From: CAMLFJ01 sp040902305
GTDB lineage: Bacteria; Methylomirabilota; Methylomirabilia; Rokubacteriales; CSP1-6
DNA: 64,000 nt
Direction of reading: 5' to 3'
Assembly: GCA_040902305.1 (NCBI GenBank)
Contig: JBBDXN010000142.1
Coordinates: forward strand, 1-64,000
Each line of letters opens with the position of its first letter. Position 1 is the stretch's first letter. The position numbers and the translations under genes are program-made. Shown here one piece after another: positions 50,684-59,539 of the stretch. The notes beneath the pieces were generated by a model. It was given only the letters and a program-made list of their open reading frames with translations. It made no database searches and was not told where the DNA came from.

Positions 50684-51178
50684 ATGACGAGAGCTGGAAC
50701 GAAGGTGCTGGACAGCGGCGACATCCTGCCAACCCTGTCGATGGAGACGGTGGCGCACGGACGCCTCACCGTGCCGGATCATTTCGGTCAGGGTTGGGGC
50801 GTCCTCCTCCTGTACCGGGCCCACTGGTGACCGTACTGCAAGCAGCAGTTGGCTGCTTTCGAGCGCGCGCAGGACAAGCTCCGTGACGAGGGCATCTCGA
50901 TCGTGGCCGCCTCCACCGATCCCCTCGAGAAGGCCAAGGAGACGGTGAGCGAGCACTCGCTCACGTTCCCGGTAGGCTACGGGCTGCCGCTGCAGGGCGC
51001 CGCGGCCACGTTCGGGGCCTTCTACGAGGAGCGGCGCGGCTTCCTGCAGTCGACCGGCTTCGTGATCAAGCCGGATATGACCATCGCCGTCGCGCAGTAC
51101 AGCTCGGGCCCGATCGGGCGGCTCGTCTGGCAGGATGTTCTCGGGCTTGTCCAGTTCTACAAGAAGCAGGCGAAGTGA
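50684..51178 (+). CDS. peroxiredoxin (AhpC/TSA-like) selenoprotein, UxxC
   Basis: The 164-residue product reads VLLLYRAHW-U-PYCKQQLAAFERAQ, with TGA at 50828-50830 (codon 49) in place of the peroxidatic Cys of WCPYC and Cys52 kept. SIVAASTDPLEKAKE and FPVGYGLPL follow as in AhpC/TSA redoxins. It would reduce peroxides with high reactivity. It lies behind the GrdB-like gene and ahead of a YeeE/YedE-type transporter. A perfect seven-base-pair hairpin follows the TGA. Confidence 0.92.
50840..50858 (+). promoter_or_regulatory. bacterial SECIS-like hairpin, peroxiredoxin
   Basis: Stem AAGCAGC/GCTGCTT with loop AGTTG begins nine bases after the TGA. Confidence 0.85.
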
Positions 51179-51192
51179 TCGGCGGGGGGGGG

Positions 51193-51202
51193 NNNNNNNN
51201 NN
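51193..51202. other. scaffold gap (10 N)
   Basis: Ten N bases between the peroxiredoxin stop and the YeeE/YedE gene, flanked by a G-run and a GC-rich stretch. Adjacency of the two genes is therefore inferred by scaffolding. Confidence 0.99.
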
Positions 51203-51217
51203 CGGCCCCGGGGGCCC

Positions 51218-52375
51218 ATGCCGGCCCCGGCGGTGCAGTGGAAGATCGTCGCCGTCGCCTCGATGCTCCTCGGGGGAGGCACGATCGCGCTCGGCGCCGC
51301 GTACGGTCCGCGCCAGGGCGGGCTGTTCCTCCTGGGCGCCGGGTGCGGCGTCGCTCTCCACCACGCGGCATTCGGCTTCACCGCGGCCTACCGCGCGCTG
51401 GTGACGACCGGGGACGGCCGCGGGCTCCGGGCGCAGCTCGTCATGCTCGCGGTGGCCACTGTCCTGTTCGCGCCGGTGCTCGCCGGCGGCCGCGGGCTGG
51501 GCGTCGACGTCGCCGGCGCGCTCGCGCCGGCCAGTGTCTCGGTCCTCATCGGGGCCTTCATCTTCGCCATCGGCATGCAGCTCGGCGGCGGCTGCGGCTC
51601 GGGCACCCTGTTCCATCTGGGCTCGGGTCGCCTGCCCCTCGCCGTCACGCTGCTCGGCTTCCTCGCCGGCTCGCTGATCGCCACCTTCCACATGCCGTTC
51701 TGGTGGTCCCTGCTGTCGCTCGGCGACGTATCGCTCGGGCTCACGCTGGGCTGGACTCCCGCCGTGGCGCTTCAGCTGGCGATACTCGGGGTGATCGCGC
51801 TCGCGAGCCTGCGTCGCGACCGCGTTCGCGTCAACGCCTACGCGGGGCAGTCCTCCGTGTGGATCCGTGCCGTCCGCGGTGGCTGGCCACTCTCCGCCGG
51901 GGCCGTCGCCCTCGCCGTGCTGAACCTCGCCACCCTCCTCGTGGCGGGCCACCCGTGGACCATCACGTGGGCCTTCTCCCTCTGGGGCGCCAAGATCGTG
52001 CAGGCGGCGGGCTTCGACCTGTCGTCGACGCCGTTCTGGGCCGGAGAGTTCCAGCGCGCCGCCCTGGCCGCGCCGGTCTTCGCGGACGTGACGTCGATCA
52101 TGGACATGGGGCTCGTGCTCGGGGCCGGCCTGGCCGCGGGCCTGGCTGGCCGCTTCGGCAGCGGCGCCCGCCGACCGGCGCCCCGGCTGATGGCGGCCGC
52201 ACTGGTCGGCGGGCTGCTCCTCGGCTACGGCGCGCGCATCGCCTACGGCTGCAACATCGGAGCGATGTTCAGCGGCATCGCCTCCACGAGCCTTCACGGC
52301 TGGCTGTGGGGCGCGGCCGCGCTCCTCGGCACGCCGGTGGGCGTTCGACTCCGTCGCCTGCTTCGCCCGGACTAG
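51218..52375 (+). CDS. YeeE/YedE family membrane transporter
   Basis: This 385-residue protein has about nine or ten membrane segments. GMQLGGGCGSGTLFHLGSG and ARIAYGCNIGAMFSGI carry the conserved Cys of YeeE/YedE proteins, which pass thiosulfate or related anions by Cys relay. A selenium-linked YedE branch is known, and the setting next to selenoprotein genes makes selenium (selenosulfate or selenide-type) uptake an attractive guess. It is separated from the peroxiredoxin by an N gap. Confidence 0.88.
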   Translation: MPAPAVQWKIVAVASMLLGGGTIALGAAYGPRQGGLFLLGAGCGVALHHAAFGFTAAYRALVTTGDGRGLRAQLVMLAVATVLFAPVLAGGRGLGVDVAGALAPASVSVLIGAFIFAIGMQLGGGCGSGTLFHLGSGRLPLAVTLLGFLAGSLIATFHMPFWWSLLSLGDVSLGLTLGWTPAVALQLAILGVIALASLRRDRVRVNAYAGQSSVWIRAVRGGWPLSAGAVALAVLNLATLLVAGHPWTITWAFSLWGAKIVQAAGFDLSSTPFWAGEFQRAALAAPVFADVTSIMDMGLVLGAGLAAGLAGRFGSGARRPAPRLMAAALVGGLLLGYGARIAYGCNIGAMFSGIASTSLHGWLWGAAALLGTPVGVRLRRLLRPD

Positions 52376-52388
52376 GGAGGATATCGGG

Positions 52389-52556
52389 ATGCGATACGGA
52401 TTGGTCGCGGTCATTCTGCTCGCCGCTGGCCTGACGACGAGCTGCGCCCAGGTGTTCACTGCTCCCGTGGCGACCATCGCCGCCGAGCAGTGCGAGCAGA
52501 ACCGGGGCGCCTGGCGTCCCGCCGTGAGCTACTGCGAGTACGGATCCATCCAGTAA
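52389..52556 (+). CDS. small lipoprotein
   Basis: This 55-residue protein has a lipoprotein signal with LTTSC at the cleavage site. The mature part has two further Cys (EQCEQNRG and SYCEYGS) that could form a disulfide. It lies 13 bases behind the YeeE/YedE gene with GGAGG upstream. Function unknown. Confidence 0.65.
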   Translation: MRYGLVAVILLAAGLTTSCAQVFTAPVATIAAEQCEQNRGAWRPAVSYCEYGSIQ

Positions 52557-52581
52557 TCCATCCAGTAGCGCCAGCGGCTCC

Positions 52582-53488
52582 GTGCTCCGGCCATCGTCCC
52601 GACTCGGGCGCGTGGGTCGGGCCGCTCCTTCGCTTGCGCTGCTCGGCGCCATGGCGGGGCTTCCCTCGCTAGGCGTCGGCCTCGACACCGTCGCGTGGAT
52701 GGTCCTCCCGCTCATCCATGCCACGCTCGCCGCCTCGCACGCGGTCGCCGACGGGCGCGCCGGCTTCGCGAACCTGGCCCACGGCGGGTTCTTCGCCCTG
52801 GGGGCGTACGGTTTCGCGCTCGGGCTCGATCAGGACCGGGGGCCGCAGACCGCCGTCATCCTCGCGGTGCTCCTGCCGGTGGCGGTCGGACGATCGTCGC
52901 CCCGGGGCTACTGCAGCTGCGGGACGCCCGCTCCTTCGCGCTCGCGACGTTCCTCCTCTTCGTGGCCCTGCGGGTCCTCGCGTTGACCGTCGAGGGGCTC
53001 ACCGGGGGCGCGGCGAGCATCGCCATCAGCTTCCTGTACCGGCCGGACATCGTCTACTATGCGGCACTCCTGGTCGCCGCCTGGACGGTGTGGACGCTCT
53101 ATCGGGAAGCTCGCGCGGGACCTGGCCAGCGTCTGTACGCCCGTATCCGTGCCTTCGTGATCGGGGCCGCGCAGGCTGCGCTCGCGGGCATCGTCCTCGT
53201 GATGCATGCTCGCCGCGTCGATCCCGAGATCGTCCTGCCCTCGATCTGGCCGTCCTGCCGTGGCTCATGGCGACGGTCGGCGGGCGCGGGACGCCGACCG
53301 GCCCGGTTGCGGGCGCCCTGGTCGTGCTCGCGGTTCACGCCCTGGCGCGTCCCCAAGCGCTCTGGGCGCGGCTCGCGATCGACGGCGTCCTGCTGCTGGT
53401 CGCGTGGCGCGTGCTGCCCCACGGTCTCGTGGGCCTCCCGCCGCTCGGCCGGGCGCTGACGCGCATCGGCCTCGCCCCGGATACCTGA
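52582..53488 (+). pseudogene. branched-chain amino acid ABC permease (LivM-like) with two frameshifts
   Basis: Three frames in order encode a LivM-like permease: GRAGFANLAHGGFFALGAYG in the first, RSFALATFLLFVALRVLALTV and LTGGAASIAI in the second, LDLAVLPWLMATVGG and LGRALTRIG in the third. The joins are near 52889 and 53238, each needing one added base. No ATP-binding or periplasmic partner is in the window, so it may be a decaying orphan, or two sequence errors. Membrane segments are otherwise well kept. Confidence 0.65.
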
Positions 53489-53510
53489 GACCCCTGACGC
53501 GACGGGGGCG

Positions 53511-55859
53511 ATGCGTATCATGCGGGCAATGAGGCTCACCTTCTGGCCAGGCTTTGCGGCCGGTCTCGTTCTCTTCGTGGCGGGTGATGTCGGGCTCGCG
53601 CCCGCGGTCGGCGACGTAGCTCCCCTCGTCCCGCTCGCGCGACCCGGCCCGTGGCCGGGCGTCTCCGGGCTGGTCGGGTTTGGCGGCCGCCTCTGGCTCG
53701 TCAACAGCGTCAAGTTCGCCGACCACAACTCGGCGGATGTCTACTCGTACGACCCCGCGACCGGACGCACGCGCTACGAGCGTCATCTCATGAGCCAGGA
53801 TGCCGGCACGCCGGTCGTCGCCGGGGGGCTGCTCTACTGGCCGTTCGAGGACCCGCGCTTCTCCACGGGCCGCGGCGAGTACGCAGTCACCGACGGACGG
53901 CAGTGGCGGTGGCGCGTGCTGCCGGACGGCGAGGTCTTCCACGTCCACGCCATGGCCGCGCGAGACCGGACCCTCTTCGCGGCCACCTCGGCGTGGCGCG
54001 CGGGCCTGCAGCGCTCCGACGACGGCGGCCGCACCTGGCGCGTGATCCACGACCATCCGACGCCGCCCCGCTCGGTGTCCCGCCTCACGTCGCTCGCCGT
54101 CCTCGATGGGAGGCTCTACGCGGGTCTCACGACCTTCGACGGCGAGGGCGTCAACCTGATGGCCCTCGACGAAGACACTCTGGCGCCCTTTTCCGGCTGG
54201 CCCACCGGATCGTCGGTCGGCGCCCTCACCGTGTACGCAGGGCACCTGTACGCGGTCAACTCAGCCGGCGGTCGCGACGCCCTCTGGCGGACCCGAGGCG
54301 GCCCCGCCGAACGCGTGGCCGCGCTCGACGGCGAGCGGGTGCGCGCCCTCGCGTCTGGCCCGGACGCGCTGTGGGCGCTCAGCGCGCGACCGGGCCGCGG
54401 GAGCCTCTGGCGCAGCGTCGATGGCCTCGTCTGGCAGCCGGTGCAGCGCTTCGTCGACGCCGAGCCACTCGACGTCGCCGTGTATGCTGGCCGCGTCTAC
54501 GTCGGCACCCTCGGGCCCGGAGAGCGCGGCGCCCTGTGGGGCCCGCCCGGCCCGGGCCCGGTGGAGCTGGCCACCACGTCCTCGCCCTTCCCCGCTCCGC
54601 AATCGCCGCCCAGCGATCGGATCGCTCCCACCCTGGCGACGCTCGACCGGGCGCTCATGGACATGTCGAGCTACGCCCGCCACGGCTCAGGCCTCCGCGA
54701 CACGATCCTGCCTCTCGCCCTGGGTGGGCCGGCGGATGTCGGATCAGCGCTCGCGCGGCGGCTCGAGGTGCGATTGCCCGCGACCCGCGTGGCGCTCTTC
54801 GGCGGACGCCTCTCGCTTCCCGCCTCGACCCTCGCGCGCTGGTACCTCCTGTGGGGCGTCGCGCTCGCCGGGCAGGGCCGCATGCCGCCCGCCCTCCTGG
54901 GCGGTCGGTGGACCGAGCCGGCGTTCGGCCCCGAGAAGTACTTCGATCCGGCTCCCGCCGCCGCGTGGGCCGTGACCTGGACCGGTCAGGGGGACGACGC
55001 CACCGTGGGCGCACTCGTCGACCGCCTCGGCGCACCGGGTCAGCCGCGCTGGCTCGATGGCGATCTCGTGGGTGCCATCAGTGTTCTCACCGGCCAGCGG
55101 CTCGGCTACGATGCGGCCGCCAGGCGGACGTGGTGGAAGGACCGCCGCGTCGCGGTGCCGGCGGGCGGCGGCGTCGCCGCCTTCCTCATCGACCGGCGCG
55201 AGACCACCAACGCGGAGTTCGAGGCCTTCGTCGCGGCCACCGGCCATGTCACCGACGCGGAGCGGGCCGGGGTCGGGTGGCACTGGGACGGCGCCTGGCG
55301 CGAGGTTCCCGGCGCGGACTGGCGCCACCCACGGGGCCCCGGCTCTTCCCTCGAGGGACTCGACGATCACCCGGTCGTGCAGGTGAGCTGGAACGACGCG
55401 GGCGCCTACTGCCGGTGGCGCGGCCGCCGGCTCCCGACCAACGCCGAGTGGGAGCGCGCCGCGCGCGGCGGCGACACGCGACCGTATCCATGGGGATGGG
55501 AGCCCCCGCGTGACGGGCCGCGGTACCGCGCCTCGTACGGCAGCGATCGATGCTGTCGCGCCGACGCCGGCGACGGCGCGCTCCACACCGCGCCGGTGGG
55601 CAGCTTCCCGCGGGGACGCTCTCCGTTCGGAATCGACGACATGGCCGGCAACGTCTGGGAGTGGGTCGAGGACCGCTTCGACGCGAGCCGCCGGACCATC
55701 CGCGGCGGGGGATGGGGCAACAACGCGGAGGGGCTCCGCATCGGGCTACGCCACGCCAACCCGCCCGACATCGGCCTCTCGATGGTCGGCATCCGGTGCG
55801 CGGGGCCTGCTGCGGCGACGAGCGGAGTGGCTCCATCTCGCGGCGGGTCACATCAGTGA
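53511..55859 (+). CDS. beta-propeller / SUMF1-like fusion, exported
   Basis: This 782-residue protein has an N-terminal hydrophobic signal, then about 350 residues of short repeated beta units (GLQRSDDGGRTWRVI, YAGRVYVGTL) that look like a beta-propeller. A middle helical part has no clear match. The last 230 residues form a SUMF1/FGE-like domain: DRRETTNAEFEAFV, HPVVQVSWNDAGAYCRWRG, LPTNAEWERAARGG, NVWEWVEDRF and IRCAGP. The FGE core is complete, but the pair of active Cys of genuine FGE is not obvious. The start ATG is followed by two more in-frame ATG codons. Confidence 0.82.
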   Translation: MRIMRAMRLTFWPGFAAGLVLFVAGDVGLAPAVGDVAPLVPLARPGPWPGVSGLVGFGGRLWLVNSVKFADHNSADVYSYDPATGRTRYERHLMSQDAGTPVVAGGLLYWPFEDPRFSTGRGEYAVTDGRQWRWRVLPDGEVFHVHAMAARDRTLFAATSAWRAGLQRSDDGGRTWRVIHDHPTPPRSVSRLTSLAVLDGRLYAGLTTFDGEGVNLMALDEDTLAPFSGWPTGSSVGALTVYAGHLYAVNSAGGRDALWRTRGGPAERVAALDGERVRALASGPDALWALSARPGRGSLWRSVDGLVWQPVQRFVDAEPLDVAVYAGRVYVGTLGPGERGALWGPPGPGPVELATTSSPFPAPQSPPSDRIAPTLATLDRALMDMSSYARHGSGLRDTILPLALGGPADVGSALARRLEVRLPATRVALFGGRLSLPASTLARWYLLWGVALAGQGRMPPALLGGRWTEPAFGPEKYFDPAPAAAWAVTWTGQGDDATVGALVDRLGAPGQPRWLDGDLVGAISVLTGQRLGYDAAARRTWWKDRRVAVPAGGGVAAFLIDRRETTNAEFEAFVAATGHVTDAERAGVGWHWDGAWREVPGADWRHPRGPGSSLEGLDDHPVVQVSWNDAGAYCRWRGRRLPTNAEWERAARGGDTRPYPWGWEPPRDGPRYRASYGSDRCCRADAGDGALHTAPVGSFPRGRSPFGIDDMAGNVWEWVEDRFDASRRTIRGGGWGNNAEGLRIGLRHANPPDIGLSMVGIRCAGPAAATSGVAPSRGGSHQ

Positions 55860-55911
55860 GTAGTATCATCTCGGTGCCCGAGGATTGCGACGGAGAGCCG
55901 GCGGGGGCGCG

Positions 55912-55989
55912 TGCCACGACTGGCCCGGCCGGCAATGGCCATTCATCCTGATGGGCTTCCGCTGCCTGGAAGCGGGGAGTGCTTCATGA
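55912..55989 (+). pseudogene. C-terminal remnant of a second SUMF1-like gene
   Basis: About 25 codons read HDWPGRQWPFILMGFRCLEAG and stop at TGA 55987-55989, which overlaps the next ATG. FILMGFRC is the typical end of SUMF1-like proteins (compare IGFRCAGR at 34625). Nothing of the upstream domain remains in this frame, so a second copy has been mostly deleted. Confidence 0.5.
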
Positions 55990-56462
55990 GGGTCATCGGC
56001 CTCTGGCTTATCGGCGCGTTCGCGGGCAGCTTGCTGTTCTGGGTGATCCAGGTGGGGGCAGGGAGCGGAACCATCACCGCCTACATGGGGCAAGAGATCG
56101 GCGCAGCCGNNNNNNNNNNCGGATACCCACCGCCGGCTGCGCCGTTCATCGGGTGGGCGGTCCACCTGGGCGTGAGCCTCACCTACGCGGGCCTGGTCGC
56201 CGTCCTGCTCTGGCTCCTGCGCTCAGCCCCGGGCCCGGCCCGCATGACAGTCGGGCTCGCCACAAGCGTCATCCTCGGCTGGATCACCGCGCTCATCGCC
56301 CCGCCGGCCATCAGCATCACGGTCAGCCTATTCGGCCGGCAAGGATGGCCGGTCGATCTGTTCCCCTTGAACACCGAGTTCGGCCTCCCGTTCTGGAACC
56401 ACCTGGCGTTCTTCCTCTTGAACTGGGTGGTCCAAACGGTGGGGGCGCCGAGCCGCTCGTAG
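55986..56462 (+). CDS. membrane protein interrupted by gap
   Basis: This protein of about 158 residues has four membrane segments: GLWLIGAFAGSLLFWVIQV, then after the N gap FIGWAVHLGVSLTYAGLV, VILGWITALI and FWNHLAFFLLNW. Ten N bases at 56110-56119 leave about three residues unknown. I do not recognise the family. It is overlapped at the start by the SUMF1 remnant. Confidence 0.6.
   Translation: MRVIGLWLIGAFAGSLLFWVIQVGAGSGTITAYMGQEIGAAXXXXGYPPPAAPFIGWAVHLGVSLTYAGLVAVLLWLLRSAPGPARMTVGLATSVILGWITALIAPPAISITVSLFGRQGWPVDLFPLNTEFGLPFWNHLAFFLLNWVVQTVGAPSRS
56110..56119. other. scaffold gap (10 N)
   Basis: Ten N bases inside a membrane-protein gene. The frame continues on both sides only if the true length is compatible. 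Confidence 0.99.
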
Positions 56463-56500
56463 CTGACGATCCGACCGCTGCAGCACCGACCGGGCCCCGC

Positions 56501-57052
56501 TCAGCTCCTAGCGCGCACGGCGGCGAACGCCGCCACCGCTTCGTCCTCGATGTCGATCTGAAGGGCCTGGTTGAACTTGTTGTAGAAGCAGCAGAGGGTG
56601 ATCCGCAGCGTCAGCTCCACGATCTGGGCCTCCGAGAACTCCGCACGCAGGCGCCCGAAGAGGTCGGCCGACACGCGGTTGGCGTCTCGGGTCACCTGCT
56701 CCGCGTACTCGATCACGAGCCGCTCCCGGGGGCCGAACTGCTCGAGCCGCCGCCACGAGCCGTCCCTGAAGGACAGCGCCTGCTCGGGTGTGAGCCCGTA
56801 GTCGGCGCCCAGGGCCCCGTGATGGACCAGGCAGTACTCGCAGGCGTTGAGGCTCGATACCGTGAGGATGGCCAGCTCGATCAGCACGCGCGGCAGCGTG
56901 CTCTCGCGGGGCAGCGCCACGTAGAGATCGAGCATCCGCTCTGCGACGCCCGGCAGGTGCGCGAGCGTCCCGATCTGGTTCACGAAGAGCGGCAGGTCGC
57001 GGCGGGCCCGTTCCAGCACTGGCTCGGTTGTCTTGGGGTCGATGCGTGCCAT
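56501..57052 (-). CDS. AhpD-like (CMD) protein, Cys form
   Basis: This 183-residue protein has LNACEYCLVHHGALGADYGL, the complete AhpD CxxC-x3-H site, and TLCCFYNKFNQALQID. It is a peroxidase-like CMD protein. It is the Cys counterpart of the CxxU proteins at 34984 and 47288 and shows no hairpin of the SECIS type after the second Cys codon, a useful control. Confidence 0.9.
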   Translation of the reverse strand: MARIDPKTTEPVLERARRDLPLFVNQIGTLAHLPGVAERMLDLYVALPRESTLPRVLIELAILTVSSLNACEYCLVHHGALGADYGLTPEQALSFRDGSWRRLEQFGPRERLVIEYAEQVTRDANRVSADLFGRLRAEFSEAQIVELTLRITLCCFYNKFNQALQIDIEDEAVAAFAAVRARS

Positions 57053-57106
57053 GGATCCTCCGCGAAGTGCTGTGCTACATGGACTCCGTCTGAGAACGTG
57101 GCGACA

Positions 57107-58108
57107 TCAGGGAGACGCCGACCATATCTTTCCGGCTGGATGGAGCTGGCGCCAGGACGACAGATAGGCCTGCGTCGCCGGCACGAACCTGAGCTGCGCC
57201 CCCTCGAGCGGCCCGCTCACGGCCTCGCCGGTCACCGCGTTCCACCGGGAGCCGGTCTCGCGGTCTTCCATGCGCCAGCTCGCGCCGTCGCGCATCAGGC
57301 GACGAAACGTGAGCACCCGGCCGGCGATCTCGCGCCGGAAGGCCACCGCCGTCGCGGCGGGCTTGATGTAGACCACCAGGAGCGGGATTCCGGCCGTAGT
57401 CAGGTGCGCGAGCGGCTGCCGCTCCAGGTCGCGGAAGGGGAACCCGACGGCCTCATCGCCGACGACGAGCCCGAGGGCATACGTCGCCTCCCAGCGGTGG
57501 GGCTGCGCCGGCGCGTGACGACCGCGCTTGTCCAGCACCTGGGTCTCGGGATGCGCGCTGGACCAGAGCCCCCAGGTCGTGTGGATGGCGGGAAGCATGC
57601 GGAGCTTCATGCCCTCGAGCGGGCCCGCCACCGCCTTGCCGGTGATATGACTCCAGAGGCTCCTGGTCTCACGGTCGAACATGATCAGCGAGGACCGCCA
57701 CAGCATACCGGAGACCCCGAAGGTGAGCGACCGATTCTGGTGGATCGGCCGGGCGTAGACCACGCCCGTCCCGCAGAGGGGTCACCATGTCACCGCCACC
57801 GCGATGTCCCCGAAGTGGTCATTGACGATCTCGTGGGCCGTGAGAAAGCCGAGCGGGTAGGCACGCGTCTGGCCACCGAGGCGGACGCCCAGCACGGACT
57901 CGTCCTCCACCATCTGGCGCCCGGCGGCCTCGCCTCGGAGGAAGGTTGGATCGTCGATGGCGCGGATCGCGTCTGGCGCGAGCACGCCGTACACCGGCGA
58001 GCCATCGATCTCCCGCGGCACCGGGAGGACGAGCGGTGGCTGGGCGGCTACCGAGGCGGCGAGCGCGCTCAGGAGGGCAAACACCACGATCGTGCGCGCC
58101 AGGCCCAT
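57107..58108 (-). CDS. DUF3179 exported selenoprotein (UxxC)
   Basis: The 333-residue product has a signal peptide ending near VAAQP, then RAYPLGFLTAHEIVND and VAVTW-U-PLCGTGVVYAR. TGA at 57782-57784 (codon 109) replaces the first Cys of the DUF3179 CPLC motif; Cys112 remains. The frame continues to RRLMRDGASW, GSRWNAVTGEAVSGPLEG and stops at 57107. The Cys paralogue at 27851-28951 has CPLC at the equivalent place. Loss of 225 residues on termination would remove most of the domain. I am not aware of DUF3179 being described as a selenoprotein family. Confidence 0.9.
57750..57768 (-). promoter_or_regulatory. bacterial SECIS-like hairpin, DUF3179 gene
   Basis: Stem CGGGCGT/ACGCCCG with loop GGTCT begins 13 bases after the TGA. 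The GGTC start of the loop is shared with the two MerB-like genes. Confidence 0.84.
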
Positions 58109-58181
58109 GACGCCATCAGGATATCCCAGCCAGAGACCGATGGCAGGACGCTTGGTCAGCCGCGGGAAAGGGAATGATCCG

Positions 58182-59396
58182 TCACTGAGCGGGAGCTATC
58201 TGGACGTGCTTGGCCCGGATCAGCCGAGCGCGACCTTCCAGTTGCGTCGCCTCGGCCCACCGATCGGTCTCTCGGAGAACCGCGGCCAGGCTCTCGAGGA
58301 CAAGGGCGAGGCTTGGGTGCTCCGGGCCCATGACCCTCTCTCCGATCGAGAGGGCGCGCCGGTACAGAGGCTCCGCCTCGGTGTACTTGCCCTGTGCAGC
58401 GTAGAGCACCGCGAGGTTGTTGAGGCTCGTCGCCACCCGGGGGTGCTCCGGGCCCAGGACCTGCTCTCCGATCGCGAGGGCACGCCGATGCAGTGGCTCG
58501 GCTTCCGCATACTTCCCCTGGGCGCGGTACAGCAGCGCCAGGTTGTTGAGGCTCACCGCCACGGCAGGGTGCTCCGGGCCCAGGACGTTCTCGCCGATCG
58601 CGAGAGCGCGCCGATGAAGCGGCTCGGCTTCCGAGTACCTGCCCTGGGCGCGGTAGAGCTCCGCCAGGTCGTTGAGGCTCGAAGCCACGGCAGGGTGCTG
58701 CCCGCCGAACGCCTCTTCCCGAATTGCCAGGGCGCGCCGGTGAAGCGGCTCGGCCGCCGGGTACTTGCCCTGGGCCGCGTAGAGCACCCCCAGGCTGTTG
58801 AGGCCCGCGGCCACCTCCGGGTGTTGCGACCCCAGAGTCTTCTCCCGGATCGCCAGGGCACGCCGATACAGCAGCTCCGCGTGCGCGTACCTGCCCTGGA
58901 TGCCATAGAGGCCTGCCAGGCTCGCCAAGCTTGACGCCACGGCGGGATGCTCCGCGCCGAACGCCTTCTCCCGGATCGCGAGCGCGCGCCGGTGAAGGGG
59001 CTCAGCCTCCGGGTATCTGCCCTGAGCGCCGTAGGCCACCGCCAGGTTGGCGAGGCTCACGGCCACAACCGGGTGCTCCGGTCCTAAGGCTCTTTCTCCG
59101 ATCGCGAGAGCCCGCTGCACGAGAGGCAACGCCTCGGAGAACCGTCCAGCAGCAGCGAGCTTCTCGGCCTCTTGACTCAGGCGCCGGGCCTCCGCGACCT
59201 CGCCCTCGGATCCGGCGCCCTGGGCCCGCCCGATCGACGGAGACGCTATGACGAGACTCGCCAGCAGCAGCCACGCGAAGGGCCCGAGCAGTCCCACGCT
59301 TGGCGCCCAGCCGGCTCCGCCGCGCGCGGGGCGATCCGGCGAAACAGGGCTGCTCCCGACGGGGCGGGTCCCGCTGCCGGGATTGTAAGTTGGCAC
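58182..59396 (-). CDS. tetratricopeptide-repeat protein, kinesin-light-chain type
   Basis: This 404-residue protein has a hydrophobic segment near residues 40-60 and then about seven 42-residue repeats of the form A..L..LA.LY..QG.Y.EAEPL.RRALAI.E...G.EHP. This is the kinesin-light-chain-like TPR (TPR_10/12) pattern, a protein-binding scaffold, here probably exported or membrane-anchored. The DNA repeats are imperfect. It follows the DUF3179 gene without overlap. Confidence 0.9.
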   Translation of the reverse strand: MPTYNPGSGTRPVGSSPVSPDRPARGGAGWAPSVGLLGPFAWLLLASLVIASPSIGRAQGAGSEGEVAEARRLSQEAEKLAAAGRFSEALPLVQRALAIGERALGPEHPVVAVSLANLAVAYGAQGRYPEAEPLHRRALAIREKAFGAEHPAVASSLASLAGLYGIQGRYAHAELLYRRALAIREKTLGSQHPEVAAGLNSLGVLYAAQGKYPAAEPLHRRALAIREEAFGGQHPAVASSLNDLAELYRAQGRYSEAEPLHRRALAIGENVLGPEHPAVAVSLNNLALLYRAQGKYAEAEPLHRRALAIGEQVLGPEHPRVATSLNNLAVLYAAQGKYTEAEPLYRRALSIGERVMGPEHPSLALVLESLAAVLRETDRWAEATQLEGRARLIRAKHVQIAPAQ

Positions 59397-59539
59397 GCGC
59401 CGAGTCTTGCTCGGCTACGCGACCCGGCGCGAACTGAGCGAGGGAGACTACAGGAGGGAACGCTATGAGGGAAGTCATAGAGGGAAGCGTCACGACGGGC
59501 GACATCGTGGCGCACGCCTCGCCGACCCCGTCGTTCAAG

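Noticed and set aside
22545..58108. Genome-wide reassignment of TGA to an amino acid
   Set aside because: Many intact genes here end at TGA in ATGA overlaps with the next start, and in-frame TGA is confined to family Cys positions with hairpins.
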